A DNA stretch of 64,000 bases from Ciona intestinalis (lineage: Eukaryota; Chordata; Ascidiacea; Phlebobranchia; Cionidae). The notes beneath the pieces are model-generated. The model was not told where the DNA came from. It searched no databases and worked only from the letters and a program-made list of their open reading frames with translations. Positions 30,701 to 42,900 of this stretch are shown here, in pieces. The first letter of the stretch is position 1. Every line of letters begins with the position of its first letter. Location of the stretch: positions 4,065,480-4,129,479 of the forward strand of contig NC_020168.2 of the NCBI RefSeq assembly GCF_000224145.3, in the 5' to 3' direction. A program made the position numbers and the translations under genes.

Positions 30701-33700
30701 AAAATTTGCATTTGTTAAAATTTAAAAAAAAAATTCCGACTGTTAAGTGTTTAAATTTATTAAAATTTAAAAAAATTATTGAAGTTTTAACTAGGTATTT
30801 AATAAATCCGTATATTCTTAAAATATCGGCCTCCAACCAGGGTAAAAAATATACAAATAAATGACCTATGGCATAATCACATAACATTAAAACATACTAG
30901 CATAGCACCCACCACAAAGAATATTTGCCGTTGGTCTTTATGGGGAAGAAGGAACAATCTTAATATCGAAGTGTAAGTAATTTTGTAATCAAATGTTTTT
31001 CCATGGAGTTGAATGAACTTGGGATACATACGTATGTCGTATCGTCCTCTGTGGATTTTGTTGGTTTAGAAAAACTACCTGACTTTTAAGAAAAACCTTA
31101 TTTAATAATGCTCTTTTAGAGTCGAGAGCCCACGAGTATATAACTTAGGTTATTTCCCGAACATAAAAGTTAGGTTACAGAAAAAAATATAGTCAAATAA
31201 AATCCAATGAATATGTAGAGAAATTATATATCCTTCTTCAATCTTGCAAAAGTAAAACGTGCTTTTTCAATTTAAAGACCTATTCTAAGAAAGCCAAATT
31301 ATTTATTTTGAAGTGCATCGGTTAGAGTTGGGAAACTTCAAAATTGTTTTGAGAGGTAGGCCATAGATTCTTATTGGGCTATCAGGAAAGTATATTCGGA
31401 CAGCTAAAAAAGTGCCATAACTGAGACTTGAATGTTTTAGGTACTCGGCTGAAAATTGGGCTGAACGTTGTTAGAAATTCTGTACTCGGCTGGGCGTTTG
31501 TGCCAAACTTTAACGGCTCTGGCTCTTTTTCAACACACAATTTTAACACACAATGCTATGGTGTATGAAGCTTTCATATACTTAAACCCACCTTGGTGTA
31601 AGACATTGTAGATCTTGGAAAACACAAATCGCTGTTCCTTTGACTTGTAATACGTCAGCCTTTGCCATCACATTATCATGGAAATCCTAAATAATACAAG
31701 AAGATGTTTAATTTAAAAAAAATTGTAGCAAAATGACGAATCAAGCACATAACTTGCTTGTAAGAAAATCTATAAAAAATGTATAAACAGTCACAAAACA
31801 AAAGTTACAATAGTACCTACAAATCTACAATAAATATTAACTACTAACAAATCAACCTGTACCAAGAAAACAAGCACGAAAAAAAAAAAAAAAAAACTAC
31901 AAAAAATTTAACAACAACTATAAAAAAATTATCAAAATGAGAATATAATAAAAAATAACATCAAAATGTAATCTATAAAAAAGACAACAAAAAAAACAAA
32001 CACAAGAAAACAAGCACACAGGTTAACATTGTCAGAATAAAAACAAGAACAAAACTACAAAAAAATTAACAACGACAATAAAAACTACAAACAAAAAAAC
32101 AAAAATTTAACAAAAAGAAAATCTATGAAAAACACAACAATAAAAAAACAAACAATCAACAAGCACAAGAAAACAAGCACACACCTTAACTTTGTCGATC
32201 ATTTCATCTTGTGAGGGTGGAATGAAAAATCTCATTTCCATGAGTGATAACTCGGAATCATCATTTTGATGAAACTCCATTGTTACCTCGTCTTTATTTT
32301 GCGTGCATTGTGAAACGTTGTTTAATGGGATTTCAAAAGAGAGTTTTTGGCCGACTTGAAACATCATTTCATTGCCTGGGTGAGAAAAGAATTAAATATA
32401 GAATTTGGAAACGTAAAAGTTATTTGATTACATTTTAAAGGTGTTTCAGTTAATAAAACTGTTTTTTTTGGGGGGGCATTTTTGGTAAAAAAATATTAAA
32501 AGTAAGATTTTGGCCGACTTAAACATCATTTCATTGCCTGGGTAAGCAAAAGAGATTAAACATAAAGTATGGAGGTATTATAACTGTTTTGTAAGTTTTA
32601 TTATATCTATTTGCTGGGGTTTTTTGTGTATTTTTTTGTATGCACCAGTTCATTAAATTACAAAGTGTTTTAAACTACAAGGTTGAGGTCATACACCTTT
32701 AGGTTAGAACATTAAGTGTTTTTCCCAAGAACAAATAATAAAAAGCGATTACATAGCCGTAGGCAGTGTTTTTTATAAAACAATTTCATTTAAATCACCT
32801 TCAAAATCAGTAGTACCCCAATTCCACCCCTTCCCACTAAGCTCCTGGTGTTCCAAATCAATCTTGTAATAATTCTTCACAAAATCTTTAAGCCGTTCAA
32901 ATTCCTTTGAAACAATAAAACAGATGATTTTAACCTATTAGGAAAATTTACCTTATTTGTTCTGAAACTTCTTCCAAAAAAGTTATTTATATTAAATAAT
33001 TGAAATTGCTGTGCTTGTTAAAAATATTGTGTATGCCCATTTGCTATTCGGAAAAATAAAAAATTTGTTTTTTTGGGGAGCAAAAATTATTTTTTGTCAG
33101 AAATATTTTTTACGGGTTATTACAAACAATCTGTGCACAGATTTTATTCTGAATTGGCAAAGTTGAGTGAATTTTGGAGAAAACCCCAAGTAATGCGCAT
33201 AAATAAATATTAAAGAATCTAGACTTACAAGCATAAGATATATGACATAGTCTACATACTGGTACAAACCATTTCTTTGAAGCCATCAAATCTGAACACT
33301 TGTCCACTATTCATTTGAAACTTAAGTTCAAAATCTCGTGCCACTCTTCGCCACAAAGCCGAGTGCAAATCATTTTGTTGAATGGAGTCAATTTTGCCGG
33401 TCTTGTTATTTTTGAAAACTATTTTTTCCTTTAAAAGTTGCAAGCGACCATCGTGCTGAAAGAGATAACATGAATTTAGCATTTAATTTCCTTTAAGTTG
33501 TTATATAGAGATCAATATACCCTGGATAATGCATTGATTGTCGTTAAGTTGAAAAATAACCTGGAAAAAGTAGGTTTATGCTCTTGGTAATCAACATATT
33601 TTTTCTTCAATAATGCGTAAAAAGTAGTAGCTATATATATATATACTTGGTAATGTTTTGTATAAAACTTAATAAAAGCATATCAATGTTTTGATTGCGG

Positions 33701-33930
33701 CTAGGCACAGAGGTCAAAACTTAACGTATTGGACGTATATAACAACATTGCGCCATATATACAACGTTATATGTAGGGTATTCATCATTTACAATTCATA
33801 ATTATTTTACTTTACATTTACCAGCCAGTTAAAAGTGCTACACAAATAAACAAGTAATAATACATACCATGGCTCCACGATTTTCTTGGAATACATTCTT
33901 ATAATCAAGAAACTGTCCATTTTCAGTCAT
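24789..33930 (-). CDS. SSRP1: SSRP1, FACT histone-chaperone subunit
   Basis: Exons in order of translation: 33868-33930, 33270-33455, 32799-32904, 32185-32375, 31592-31686, 30913-31048, 30441-30544, 29940-30068, 29112-29336, 28940-29006, 28085-28255, 27276-27434, 26519-26689, [missing], 24789-24860. About 624 aa are visible against 709 in human. Domains: N-terminal PH-like region ([16 protein letters not shown]), SSRP1 middle domain ([78 protein letters not shown]), acidic linker ([12 protein letters not shown]), basic region, HMG box starting [20 protein letters not shown], and an acidic tail ending EEEESD. Family role: with SPT16 it loosens and rebuilds nucleosomes during transcription and replication. 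All junction phases agree. The HMG box stops at DPDEKQ, so its last helix and following basic tail are absent and should lie in a gap. Donor choice at 27276 is one of two equal options. Confidence 0.95.
24920..25225. repeat. About 20-bp minisatellite in SSRP1 last intron
   Basis: Some 14 copies of ACATTTCAACAATAAAATAT/C, running up to the 125-N gap at 25228. Confidence 0.9.
25228..25352. other. Assembly gap, 125 N
   Basis: Left edge is minisatellite, right edge is the redundant SSRP1 contig. Confidence 0.95.
25353..25515 (-). other. Redundant second copy of the SSRP1 acidic-linker exon
   Basis: Near-identical to 28092-28255 but placed between the HMG-box exon and the last exon, where it does not belong in the SSRP1 order. 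It degrades and shifts frame near its gap-facing end. It lies on a short island (25353-26190) with N gaps on both sides, so it is best read as an allelic contig put in the wrong place. Confidence 0.8.
25608..25862 (-). mobile_element. SINE (copy in the redundant contig)
   Basis: Same insertion as 28347-28622. Confidence 0.7.
26191..26240. other. Assembly gap, 50 N
   Basis: Right edge of the redundant contig. The missing SSRP1 HMG-tail exon should fall in one of the two gaps around it. Confidence 0.9.
28347..28622 (-). mobile_element. tRNA-derived SINE in SSRP1 intron
   Basis: GATTCTTGCGTGGCCGAAAA, TTCACCTCGTGTCAGTTTAC, CATTAGTGATCACTGGGTTA and a tRNA-like head near 28570-28620. Confidence 0.75.
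29325..29765. repeat. Minisatellite built from an SSRP1 3' splice site
   Basis: About 11 units of about 39 bp (TTTAAACTGGGGAGGATGTAAAGTT + ACTGGA-type spacer, in parts). Read on the minus strand each unit holds TTTACATCCTCCCCAG followed by TTTAAA, the exact acceptor of the exon at 29336. Confidence 0.9.
30200..30415 (-). mobile_element. Second tRNA-related SINE type
   Basis: The minus strand has AAGTGCTTGCGTTGTAACC and CCCGGGTTCAATGCC (A/B-box-like), then TTAGTCACTAATGGGTTGTA and GGGGTAATGTGCCAACTCTG. The last block recurs at 15420-15485. Confidence 0.55.
31690..32180. repeat. A-rich low-complexity intron stretch
   Basis: Recurrent AACAAAAACTACAAAAA and ACAAGAAAACAAGCACA words in an SSRP1 intron. 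Confidence 0.7.
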
Positions 33931-34176
33931 TTTACCCTCAATAAATGAGAAAATGGCTCGCTCGGAAAAAAACACACGGTGTGCAAAATATTTTTTTGCG
34001 GGAATGGGGATTTTTTGGCGCTCTCTGTCATAAACATCTAATAAATTAAAATAAAATCGTCCCTTCGACTTTCTAAAAACAATCTTCGAACACTTCTGTC
34101 TTATTTTTTGAAACAATTTCTACGCTTTTAAACTTTTGTAAGATAACACGCACAGCAAACAAGACCAATTTAATGA

Positions 34177-34193
34177 TTTATTTTGCATTTATT
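34177..34193 (-). terminator. Two AATAAA poly(A) signals
   Basis: On the minus strand at 34177-34182 and 34188-34193, 40-56 nt past the stop codon of the minus-strand sushi gene. They end that transcript about 250 bp before the SSRP1 start codon. Confidence 0.6.
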
Positions 34194-34232
34194 TACAGCA
34201 CGCAATTTACAAATTTCATCCAGGTTCCCATT

Positions 34233-36669
34233 TCAACCGAAAAGTGAAGCCGACTTCTTGCATTTGATAACTTTCTTTATCTTGCACCTTTTGCAGATTC
34301 GGGCGACTTCGCCTGCATTAAATTTGGTCGGCAAATTTAAGATATTGGTACTGTAAAAAAAGATGGATATATGGTAGGGTGGGGGAAGATGGGACACCTT
34401 CTCGTTCTATTTTCTTGTCGTATTTGGTAGTAAACAAATAAAATGCAAAAAAAAAATTGTAAAACTGTATCCTCACGATTTCCATAAACCGTTGTTAATT
34501 GTTTAAAACATTATGTGCTAATGGTGTCTCCTCTACCCCCATCCTACTATAGTGTTTACTGAGTGCGGTATACTTACGATTGAACACGAAGCAAGGGTAT
34601 GTACAAAATCCTGGCGAGCACTTGTTACGATGTGAGTTTCTAGAAGCGACTATAGCAGTGACTTTCATGCTTATATCGTCGATGCCGGCTTTTATATCAA
34701 AGTCCATCATTTGAACAAAACTTTCCATGATGACTCTATCTTCCTTCGTTACGCGAGGACATCGACGCTGCCCTTTCTGCATGACATGAAATATAAATAA
34801 ATGGGTATATGAAAGGATAAAGAAATGCGTAAATTAATGAATGAAAGGATAAATGAATGCCAAACGTTTTTAATGCATTTTTCTGTTTTTCTGTGCGATT
34901 TAGAGATTGGACAATAGTAGTCATTCGGTGCTTATAGGGGGCTTTTGCATCGTAAACCAAAAGGTACAGGGTAAGATGCTACTATCTATACCATTGTGGA
35001 TGTGTGTGTTTTGGGGCGGGACACTTAACGTCGTTCAATGCTCCAACAGCTGTACAGAAGTAGTAAGATGATGAAACAATCACTCACAAAGTTACATACT
35101 TTACACTCGTAGGCGGGCACGAGGTGTATGAAACAGAACACCCGTGTTATAACGACGACCATTATTATCCCACCACGCGAGGATAAAAAGTTTTTATTTA
35201 TACTGTAGTTTAGATAATGCTGCTGAAAATAGCCTGAAATAATAACATTTTCAGATAGTATTTTTCGCATTTAATCGCGTAACAAATTATAACTTAAACT
35301 ACGGATGCCATATTACTTACCGCTCCGCATTGTGTGTAATCAGCTGAAAGAAATAAAATATTGTTAAATAAAATATAAACCTAAAATTTTACGTTTAATA
35401 TATAGTAGGCTGCGGTAAAATGGTTGATGATTTCTTTCATATTTATTTCGCATTTGGTGATAAAACAAAGAATAAATGTTAAAAAATGTTAAAAACACGA
35501 TTAGAAAATAATAATGACATATTAAGTTCTAACGATATCTTTCTTAACCTACAGTACTATAAGGTGGGAAGAGATGGAACGCCTTTTTATTCTATTTTTT
35601 CTTCCCATTTGATAGTAAACAAAAAAAAACATTTAAATAATTTCGAAAACGTTTAAAGACTCCTATATAGACCGTTGTTAAATATTTAAAATGCGATCAG
35701 GATAGTTGTGTCCCATCTTACCCCACAGCAATATATTCAAAATTAAAAGTTTCCTTTCTGTAAGAGCAAAACAATGAAAAAACTAACAATTTATATTTGC
35801 AAATATCCACATGCTAATGTGCTTTTTTATTCGTTTTGTGTACGAATAGTTAAAAAAATAAAACTAGATAAATTCAATATAAACTTACGGTGGCAAAACG
35901 GTAGCCTGTTGTCCCATTCACCGTTCGGTAAACATGTTAGTAGCTCTTCACCGAACGTGTACATCCAATCCTCGCACGCAACTCGGCACTTCGTGACGTC
36001 ATTTGTTGTTGTGCAATTTATTGAGGCATGCTTCGGGGCTTCTAGGTTTGGGCAACCTGAAAATCAAACGTAAGAATAAATTTAAGAAAAAAATAAGTCT
36101 TTTTTTAGTATTGCTTTTAGTGACTTATAGTGGAATTGGTTAAGTGATTTAAAACTGGAAAAAATCGTAACATTTAAGCGATTTTTTTTTACAGTTTTAT
36201 TATTTATCCCAAATTTAAAATAGAGTAAAGCGGTAAAAAATGGGACATCTTTTTTGTTCGCCCCATTTGGTAGTAAACTGTTATCAGTTGTTTAAAACAC
36301 GATCTTGATATTTGGATATTAGCCTATGTGTGCTAAAGGTTTCCCGTCTTTCCCTACCCTAACATCACATATAGATTTACTTGTCTCTTAAACAGGCTTG
36401 CCAACGAAGAATTCAAATTTGTAAATGGATACAGAGACGCTTAATTGAGATCTCGGGTCCCACCAAAGTTTCAAAAAACAAAACAGGCTTTAAAAAAGCG
36501 TCTAAAATCGAACTGCCTGGTTTTATACCAGATAAATGGCCACTAAATGATAATTTTATGTTACGTTTAACTGTAACTTAAAATAACCAAAAACTAATGC
36601 AAATGAATGTTAAAATAACCTACCTGATACAATTGCGATAAAACACGCGAAAACGATTTTACACAGCAT
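34233..36669 (-). CDS. Secreted six-Cys sushi (CCP) protein, copy 1
   Basis: Five exons in order: 36624-36669, 35889-36056, 35321-35343, 34578-34776, 34233-34312, giving 171 aa with consistent phases 1, 1, 0, 1. The N-terminus MLCKIVFACFIAIVSG is a signal peptide. One sushi/CCP domain follows, encoded by one exon (GCPNLEAPKHASINC ... EWDNRLPFC), with six cysteines in the order found in selectin-type sushi modules (NC, KCRVAC, TC, FC). Then PDYTQC, RRCPRVTKED, an alpha-helical stretch, and the cysteine groups C-x4-C-x3-C and C-x2-C-x7-C (ICKRCKIKKVIKC), very basic at the end. I do not recognise the C-terminal module. It is a paralogue of the plus-strand gene at 39939-43398. The acceptor at 36691 leaves a 21-nt 5' UTR, compatible with leader trans-splicing or an upstream untranslated exon. 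The function is unknown; extracellular binding or an antimicrobial role would be speculation. Confidence 0.85.
34372..34551 (-). mobile_element. MITE family A, complete
   Basis: GGTAGGGTGGGGGAAGATGG ... CTCTACCCCCATCCTACTAT, in the last intron of sushi copy 1. Confidence 0.8.
35010..35190 (+). mobile_element. SINE, head truncated
   Basis: GGGACACTTAACGTCGTTCA through CACGCGAGGATAAAAAG. Confidence 0.7.
35401..35552 (-). mobile_element. MITE family B, complete but divergent
   Basis: TATAGTAGGCTGCGGTAAAATGG-type left end, AACCTACAGTACTATA right end; directly adjoins the next MITE. Confidence 0.6.
35553..35732 (-). mobile_element. MITE family A/B, complete
   Basis: AAGGTGGGAAGAGATGGAAC ... GTCCCATCTTACCCCACAG. 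Confidence 0.65.
36222..36362 (-). mobile_element. MITE family A, internally deleted
   Basis: AGAGTAAAGCGGTAAAAAATGG ends opposite TTTCCCGTCTTTCCCTACCC; inner TTTGGTAGTAAAC is kept. Confidence 0.6.
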
Positions 36670-36807
36670 TGTTTAAAATACTCGCGATCTCTGAAAGTAA
36701 ATAATTAAAGTTTTCGGGATTTTCATACCAGAAAAGTTTACGCTACGGTTATCGACTGCCTTGTTACTATGTCTTAATTTGGTTAGACATTTAAACTTGC
36801 CCTACGC

Positions 36808-38036
36808 CTACATTATTGCGTAACATGTGGCGATGTAGCGGAACGATTCCGTTTTTAAGACGAAAAAGAAAAAATTGCACACGCCGTCAGCCAAGTGTTT
36901 TGTGACGTGCAAAACAATTGCTGTGACGTCACAGAGGAATTCGAGACCGTGACGCACCAGTGGTGTCGGCAAATTCATGTCTAGCAAATCTGTGCAAAAA
37001 GAAAGTCTTAAATAGGGAGTTTCTCCCAACGCAGGGAAACCGTTTCTGAAACGTAAGCAGTGCCGAGTGTAAAACCATTATCCAAGTACAGTGTGCACAA
37101 AGTTATGTTTATCAATACAAAATACACTATACATGGACAGCATTCATATTACATGACAGACTGTATGAGTATCGTTGCGGGTGGTAAACAATGGTTTAAT
37201 AACATTCCGGTGGTTTATTTGACGTTGTAGCTTGGGCGGCTGAATAGATAACCGTACATAGAAACAATTTCTGTGAAATAAATTGCAAAACGGACAACTT
37301 GTTGTGAAATTAAAACAAAAAACATAAAAGACAAAGTTACAAACCGAGTTGGTATAATATACATAAGGTGTATGACACAGAACGCCCGTGTTTTAACGAC
37401 TGTCGTTGCCGCGCCACGCGGGAATAAACAGAAAAATTCATATTTATTCACAATTGTCGCTAAAAATAGATCAAAAGTCCAGGACGAATCACGTTAAATC
37501 AGCGTTTCCTAAACTGGGGTAAATTTACCCCTGAGGGTAAATTTATTCGTATTTAAAGGGTAAATGAGCTAGCAATCGAAAACCACATCAGAGTTAATGG
37601 GACAGAAATAGTGTGCCAATTCTAGTGTATTCCAGACATTGAACAACTCATTGCCAAAAAGCAAACGCATCATCCGTCGCATTAAATATAACTGATGTAA
37701 TTAGTTGTTTTTGCTTTTTAATAAATGAGCGCCATATTACATATTGGGCGTTAATCTGATAAGAAAAAATGTTAAAAGGGTAAAGCATACAAAAAAGTTT
37801 AAGAACCACTTCGTTAAGTTAAATGATCGGCGACAAAATGCCCTCTCGAGTTATAAATAGCAAACACTGTACCAGTTGTGAAATAAACAAAAATTAGGTA
37901 ACCATTACGAGATGGTAATGGCATGCTTGGTCATGTACAAGTGACCATAAACTTCCTATACATAATACACACACATAGTTACCTTGATTTTGAAAAAGAT
38001 GATGTAATGAAATGATGACGTCATCCAACCGCATGC
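36808..38036 (-). CDS. Possible small two-exon gene, 77 aa
   Basis: Exons 37983-38036 and 36808-36989 on the minus strand join with GT/AG sites in phase 1. From ATG 38034 they read as one 77-aa frame (MRLDDVIISLHHLFQNQ ... DLLDMNLPTPLVRHGLEFL ...). The first part is helix-like and well behaved. The last 25 residues (FFFF, Cys/Tyr) look like intron read-through, so a further donor may exist. It could also be 5' untranslated exons of the sushi gene downstream. Not recognised. Confidence 0.25.
37320..37445 (+). mobile_element. SINE tail fragment
   Basis: AAGGTGTATGACACAGAACG and GCCACGCGGGAATAAACAG. Confidence 0.65.
37500..37811. mobile_element. hAT-type non-autonomous DNA transposon
   Basis: 312 bp; CAGCGTTTCCTAAACT at the left, AGTTTAAGAACCACTT at the right (12 of 16 inverted match); 8-bp flanks CGTTAAAT / CGTTAAGT. 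Confidence 0.75.
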
Positions 38037-38613
38037 CTGAAAAACGAGTAAATTTGCATTGTAAACAACTAAAACACAAATTATAGCAGTGAGTCAAGAT
38101 AAACTGAAACTTAGACGTTAGGCTTGGAGTCTAGGGAGAGCTGTTTACTAAAATAAGAGTCGGGACTGTAATTGAGATTATTCATTCACTATGCTGTCTC
38201 ATAGGATTTCTGGTTTTAACTGTAAAGTGATTCGGTCGGTTATTTTTAACTATGACAGTGCCAATTTTACAGAATAATGACGCAAAGATGTTTTTTTTAT
38301 GGTTTAATTTTTTGTTTAGACTGTACAGTCAGACAAAACGATTGTATACAAATAGAATATTCATGTATAATTCGTAAACCAGAGTTTTTATACTTAGGCA
38401 GTTATAATTTTTATTTATAAATTTGGTCTAGGACGCTATCACGCCTGCGGTAGGAACATATATTACAGTAACACGGAACAAATTTTACGCGACACACCTA
38501 TTGCTGAATTGCGGATTTTTCTAAAAATAATTATTTTGAAGATAAATATATCTTGAACTGATAACAAAATACGATTTTTCAGCTAAAAGGGGATGTATTA
38601 ATTCGCTAGAGTA

Positions 38614-38809
38614 TAGTAGGGCGGGGAAAGACGGGACAACTTTTTAGCACATATTATCCAAATATCCTGATTGTGTTTTAAACAATTAACAACGGTCTAT
38701 GTAAGCCGTACGAACATGGTTTTATAAAACTTTGAATTATCTTTATTTACCACCAAATGGGTCGAGAAAACAGAATGAAAAGGTGTCATATCTCCCCCCA
38801 CCCAACTAT
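38614..38809 (+). mobile_element. MITE family A, complete
   Basis: TAGTAGGGCGGGGAAAGACG ... ATATCTCCCCCCACCCAACT. Confidence 0.8.
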
Positions 38810-39132
38810 GTCTTAAACTGATATGGAAATCCAATTGTTATTAGAGTAATACAATTTTTGCGACACATTTATTACTAAATTACGGATTTTTTAAAATAAT
38901 CATTTTAAAGACAATTATATCTTAAACTGACAACAAAATGCGATTGTTGTCGTGATTGTTCAGCTATAAGGTGTGTATTAATTTGCGAGACATAATAAAA
39001 GGCAATTACTCGACAGGGACATTCTCATTACCTGATGTATAGTAACATGAATGTTTGTTGTAAAACACATGCGTTTGTTTGGTCACAGATGTCTTTATTA
39101 CATCAGCGCGATTTTTTAAGTGGCGTCATGTA

Positions 39133-39326
39133 TAGTAGGGTGGAGGAAAGATGGGACACCTTTTTATTCTATTTCCTTGTCACATTTAGTAGTAAACAAA
39201 GAACATTCAATAAATTATAAAACTATATCCTCACGACTCCCACAGACCGTTGTTAATTGTTTAAAACGCGGTCAAGATGTTTGGATATTTTTTGCTTAAG
39301 GTGTCCCATCTCCCCCCCCCCACTAT
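39133..39326 (-). mobile_element. MITE family A, complete
   Basis: TAGTAGGGTGGAGGAAAGAT ... GTGTCCCATCTCCCCCCC. Confidence 0.8.
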
Positions 39327-39411
39327 ATAAAATCTATATAAAAGCAGCTGAGAATAATAACGTAAAAAATTATTGCACCTAATTTTACATATAACGCGTT
39401 TAAGTAAAGAT

Positions 39412-39570
39412 GCTTCATGTTTATCTCACATATATCGTCCCGTTTAGTAGTTATAGACTGTATAACAGTATCCTCGTGACTTTAAAGGGGCGCTGTTTTT
39501 TTGTTAAAAACACGATTAGGAAAATATGGGTTGTTGTGTGCTAAAGGTATTCGACTAGCCTCACAGTATT
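39412..39570 (-). mobile_element. MITE family B, left end missing
   Basis: CGTCCCGTTTAGTAGTTATA, AAAAACACGATTAGGAAAAT, CTCACAGTATTA. Confidence 0.55.
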
Positions 39571-39873
39571 ATTTTACATTTTTTTAAATTCTTATGAGTG
39601 CAACACGTGCACTATGCAGACAGGTCAAATTATTTTTTAAATGAGTCAGAACAAATTTAATTTTCTTCCAGTCGTTTATCAATAAAAGTAAAAGTCACTA
39701 GGACGTTCTGCTTTCTATCATATTTGACCAGTCAGAATTTTAATGACGTAGTAAACAAGTTTAGTTTGTGATTGAACAATGGTGACTGTTCTATTGACCA
39801 ATTAATGCTTTTCTCCTCGGCGGGAGATCGTCGCCTAGGAACGCCCGTTTCCGGCGCGAACGGCGAGGTTTCG

Positions 39874-39881
39874 AATAAAAG
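39874..39881 (+). promoter_or_regulatory. TATA-like element of sushi gene copy 2
   Basis: AATAAAAG in a locally GC-rich block (39820-39900), 58 nt before the ATG at 39939. The spacing suggests a start site near 39905 and a short leader. Confidence 0.4.
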
Positions 39882-39938
39882 GCGCGATTCAAGCCTCGAT
39901 CGTCATTCGCTCGTTGAACTTGGACTAGAACTTTTATA

Positions 39939-42900
39939 ATGAAGATCCTATTTTTAACTTCGCTCTTGGCGATGCTCGCTGTCGGAATATTAGGTAAGTG
40001 GACTGTTACGATTTAGAGGTTTGCTGGTGCGATGTGAAAAAGTAGGTTTGTATTTTGTAAACTTCAAGAAATACGCTTTCCTCATTAATGTTTAAGAAAT
40101 TGTTACATGGGACATTTTTTCATTATATTTTCTCGTCCCATTCGGTAGTAAGTAAACAAAAACTGTTAAGGAATTATAAAACTATACCCTTTCGACTCTC
40201 ACAGATGATTTGTAATTATTTAAATACAGTAAGGATATTTGGATGTTTCGTGCTAAAGCAGGTGTCTCGTCTTCCCCCACCCTAATTATTTTTATTGCGA
40301 AGACAAAAGATTTTTCGAATTTCTGAAATCAATTAGTTTTTCTAATCTATGACCTGAGTAGTTGAGATCGTAAATATTTTATAGATACACAAGTACAAAA
40401 GTAGCTTCTCCTTTTAAAACCGCATTACAGCTTTGTATACTGAACAATTAAATGTACTATGCTTATTGGTTAAAAACATACATACATTTTTTTAAAAAAA
40501 AGGGTGGTCGGTACACCTAAAATATGATATTAAGACTTATGATTATGATCATACTAAGACACCCATCTTTATTTTTAGCTTGCGAACTACCCGAGAGACC
40601 CAAATTTGGCCGAATGCGTTGCATCAACACCAAGGCTGGATTAACTTGCAAATTTAAGTGCAACTCGTGGGCGAATATGATTGGTCAACCGGTTATCACG
40701 TGTGACAGATCCAACCAATGGAATGCGCCAGTGCCAATTTGCCACCGTAAGTGTTAAATGCGTTGTTGTTTATTTCAAATACTTTAACCACAGATACATA
40801 AATAAATTACCAAGTTATCTTTTTTATCTTATTTTTCTTATTAACTATAGTGTTGGTATTTTTACGCGATTAGGAAATATGGAGAGTTGTTTGAATGAAT
40901 GTAAGTTATTTTATCTTCGCGAGGCCGAAAAACGACGGTCGTTAAACACTGGTGCTCTGTTTCATATACACCTCGTTGTGCCAGCTTACGAGTTACCCTG
41001 TATTTTACTCTGGGGTGATTTTTTGGGGGGGAGGAAATTTTTTCCATTTTTTATGTTGGTCAACCCATTCGTGACCACTGAGTTGGAGAAATTACCTTTC
41101 TATATAAAATATTATGAAAATTAAAATATTATTAAAACTTTTTATATAAAATAATATGTTACAAATCTGTATCGTTTATTTTTATTCTTTTTTTTCTTTT
41201 CAGCTGATTACTACAAGTGTCGCAAGGTGAGTGGAAATAAACTAGACGTTGCTTTAAATAGAGATTTGACCTAAATTCTGGTTTAAATTAATTAATATAT
41301 AGGTTACCTCTCAATTAAAGTTTAATTTTTTTAAATTTTCATTAATAATTGTGGGTTTTATATTTATTTTAATTGCGTTTTTTTTTCATTTAAGTTGTGG
41401 TTTTAAGGCGACGATTTAAATTTGTTTATATTTCGCGGTTTTAGAAGCGGAATAAATGCAGGTTAATTTTCCGTAATAATTTTCGTCTTATTAATTCAAG
41501 CCCATAAACCACCACTTATAAAGTACTTATTATTTCCGTGTTAAACAGGATATATTTAAAGCGTTATAAAGGCTGTGGTTTAGTGGTTAGTTCCCGCTGT
41601 GATTAATTTATTAATAGGAAGTTCCTATTTTAACGGACCCGCAAACGTTATTAAAGGAGAATGGGGGTAGAAAACTTTTCATTCGATTCTTTTGTCCCAT
41701 TTATTAGTAAACAAAAATACATTCAACGAAATATATAACCGTATCCTCTCATAGACCATCACTGTGAATTATTTAAAAACACGATCGGCATTTTTATGTC
41801 TAGTAGGGTGGGAGAAGATGGGACACCTTTTTGTATAGTTTTCTCTTTTCATTTGGTAGTAAACAAAGAACATTTATTGAATTATAAAACCGTATCTTCA
41901 CGACTTCCACAGACCGTTCTTAATTGTTTAAAACACGACCAGGCTATTTAGATATTATGTCTTAAAGGTGTCCCATCTTCCCCCACCCTACTACATTTTG
42001 TGCTAAAAGTGTCCCGTCTTCCCCCACCCTATATATATATATGTCCTCGAATATGTAGGATATTTATGCCGACTTTAGGTGGGTGACGATTACACATAAC
42101 AAGATTCTATCCTTATATTTTACAGCGCAAAAACTACGTGACAGCTAACAAAAGAATGATATTTAAGATGTGTTAGATTTATGTATGCCCGGCAAAGTTT
42201 TATTGGAGGCTCGTTTTTTAAAACCAGAAATGAGTGTTTAATTATACTAAGGGTCCATTATGTACTGAAACAAGAGTTTTATATTTCAGTAGGCAACATT
42301 AACTTTAACCAACCATATACAGTTCTTTTTTGGCTGTAAAGAAATCGTATTATTTTCTCCTAATAAGCATCATAATAGTATACTTTAAAGTTATTTTATT
42401 TTTTCAGAATAACGACAAACGTTGTCCGAAAATCACTAAATCGGATATGCGGAAGTTCCGAGAACATAGAAATTTACTGAGCAAGGCGCAAATAGAGGCG
42501 ATTCAAAGAGTTGAGCTCACTTACGCCAGCTTGCGGACGGTTCGCACCATGAACAAAAAGTTCTGTGTTCCTGATATGTGCCATTTTTACTGCCCTAACC
42601 TTTTACGTGAGTTATTTTTTATTCAACATTATAAAATTATACCATTTAGATTTATACACTATTGCAAGCTCCGTCTAAAACAAGAGACGTCTACACAACG
42701 TTATCCAACAGTAGGCAACGTGGCACAATGGTTAAAATGCCAAAAAATAATCATCCATAAAGTAACATATACGTGATAATACGTAAGCGGGCACGAGGTG
42801 TGTGAAACAAAATACTCGTGTTGTTACGACTGTTATTTTTCTCCTCGCAAGAGTAAAAAGGTATACATTCATATTTATGTACAGTATAGCTTGGCTATAT

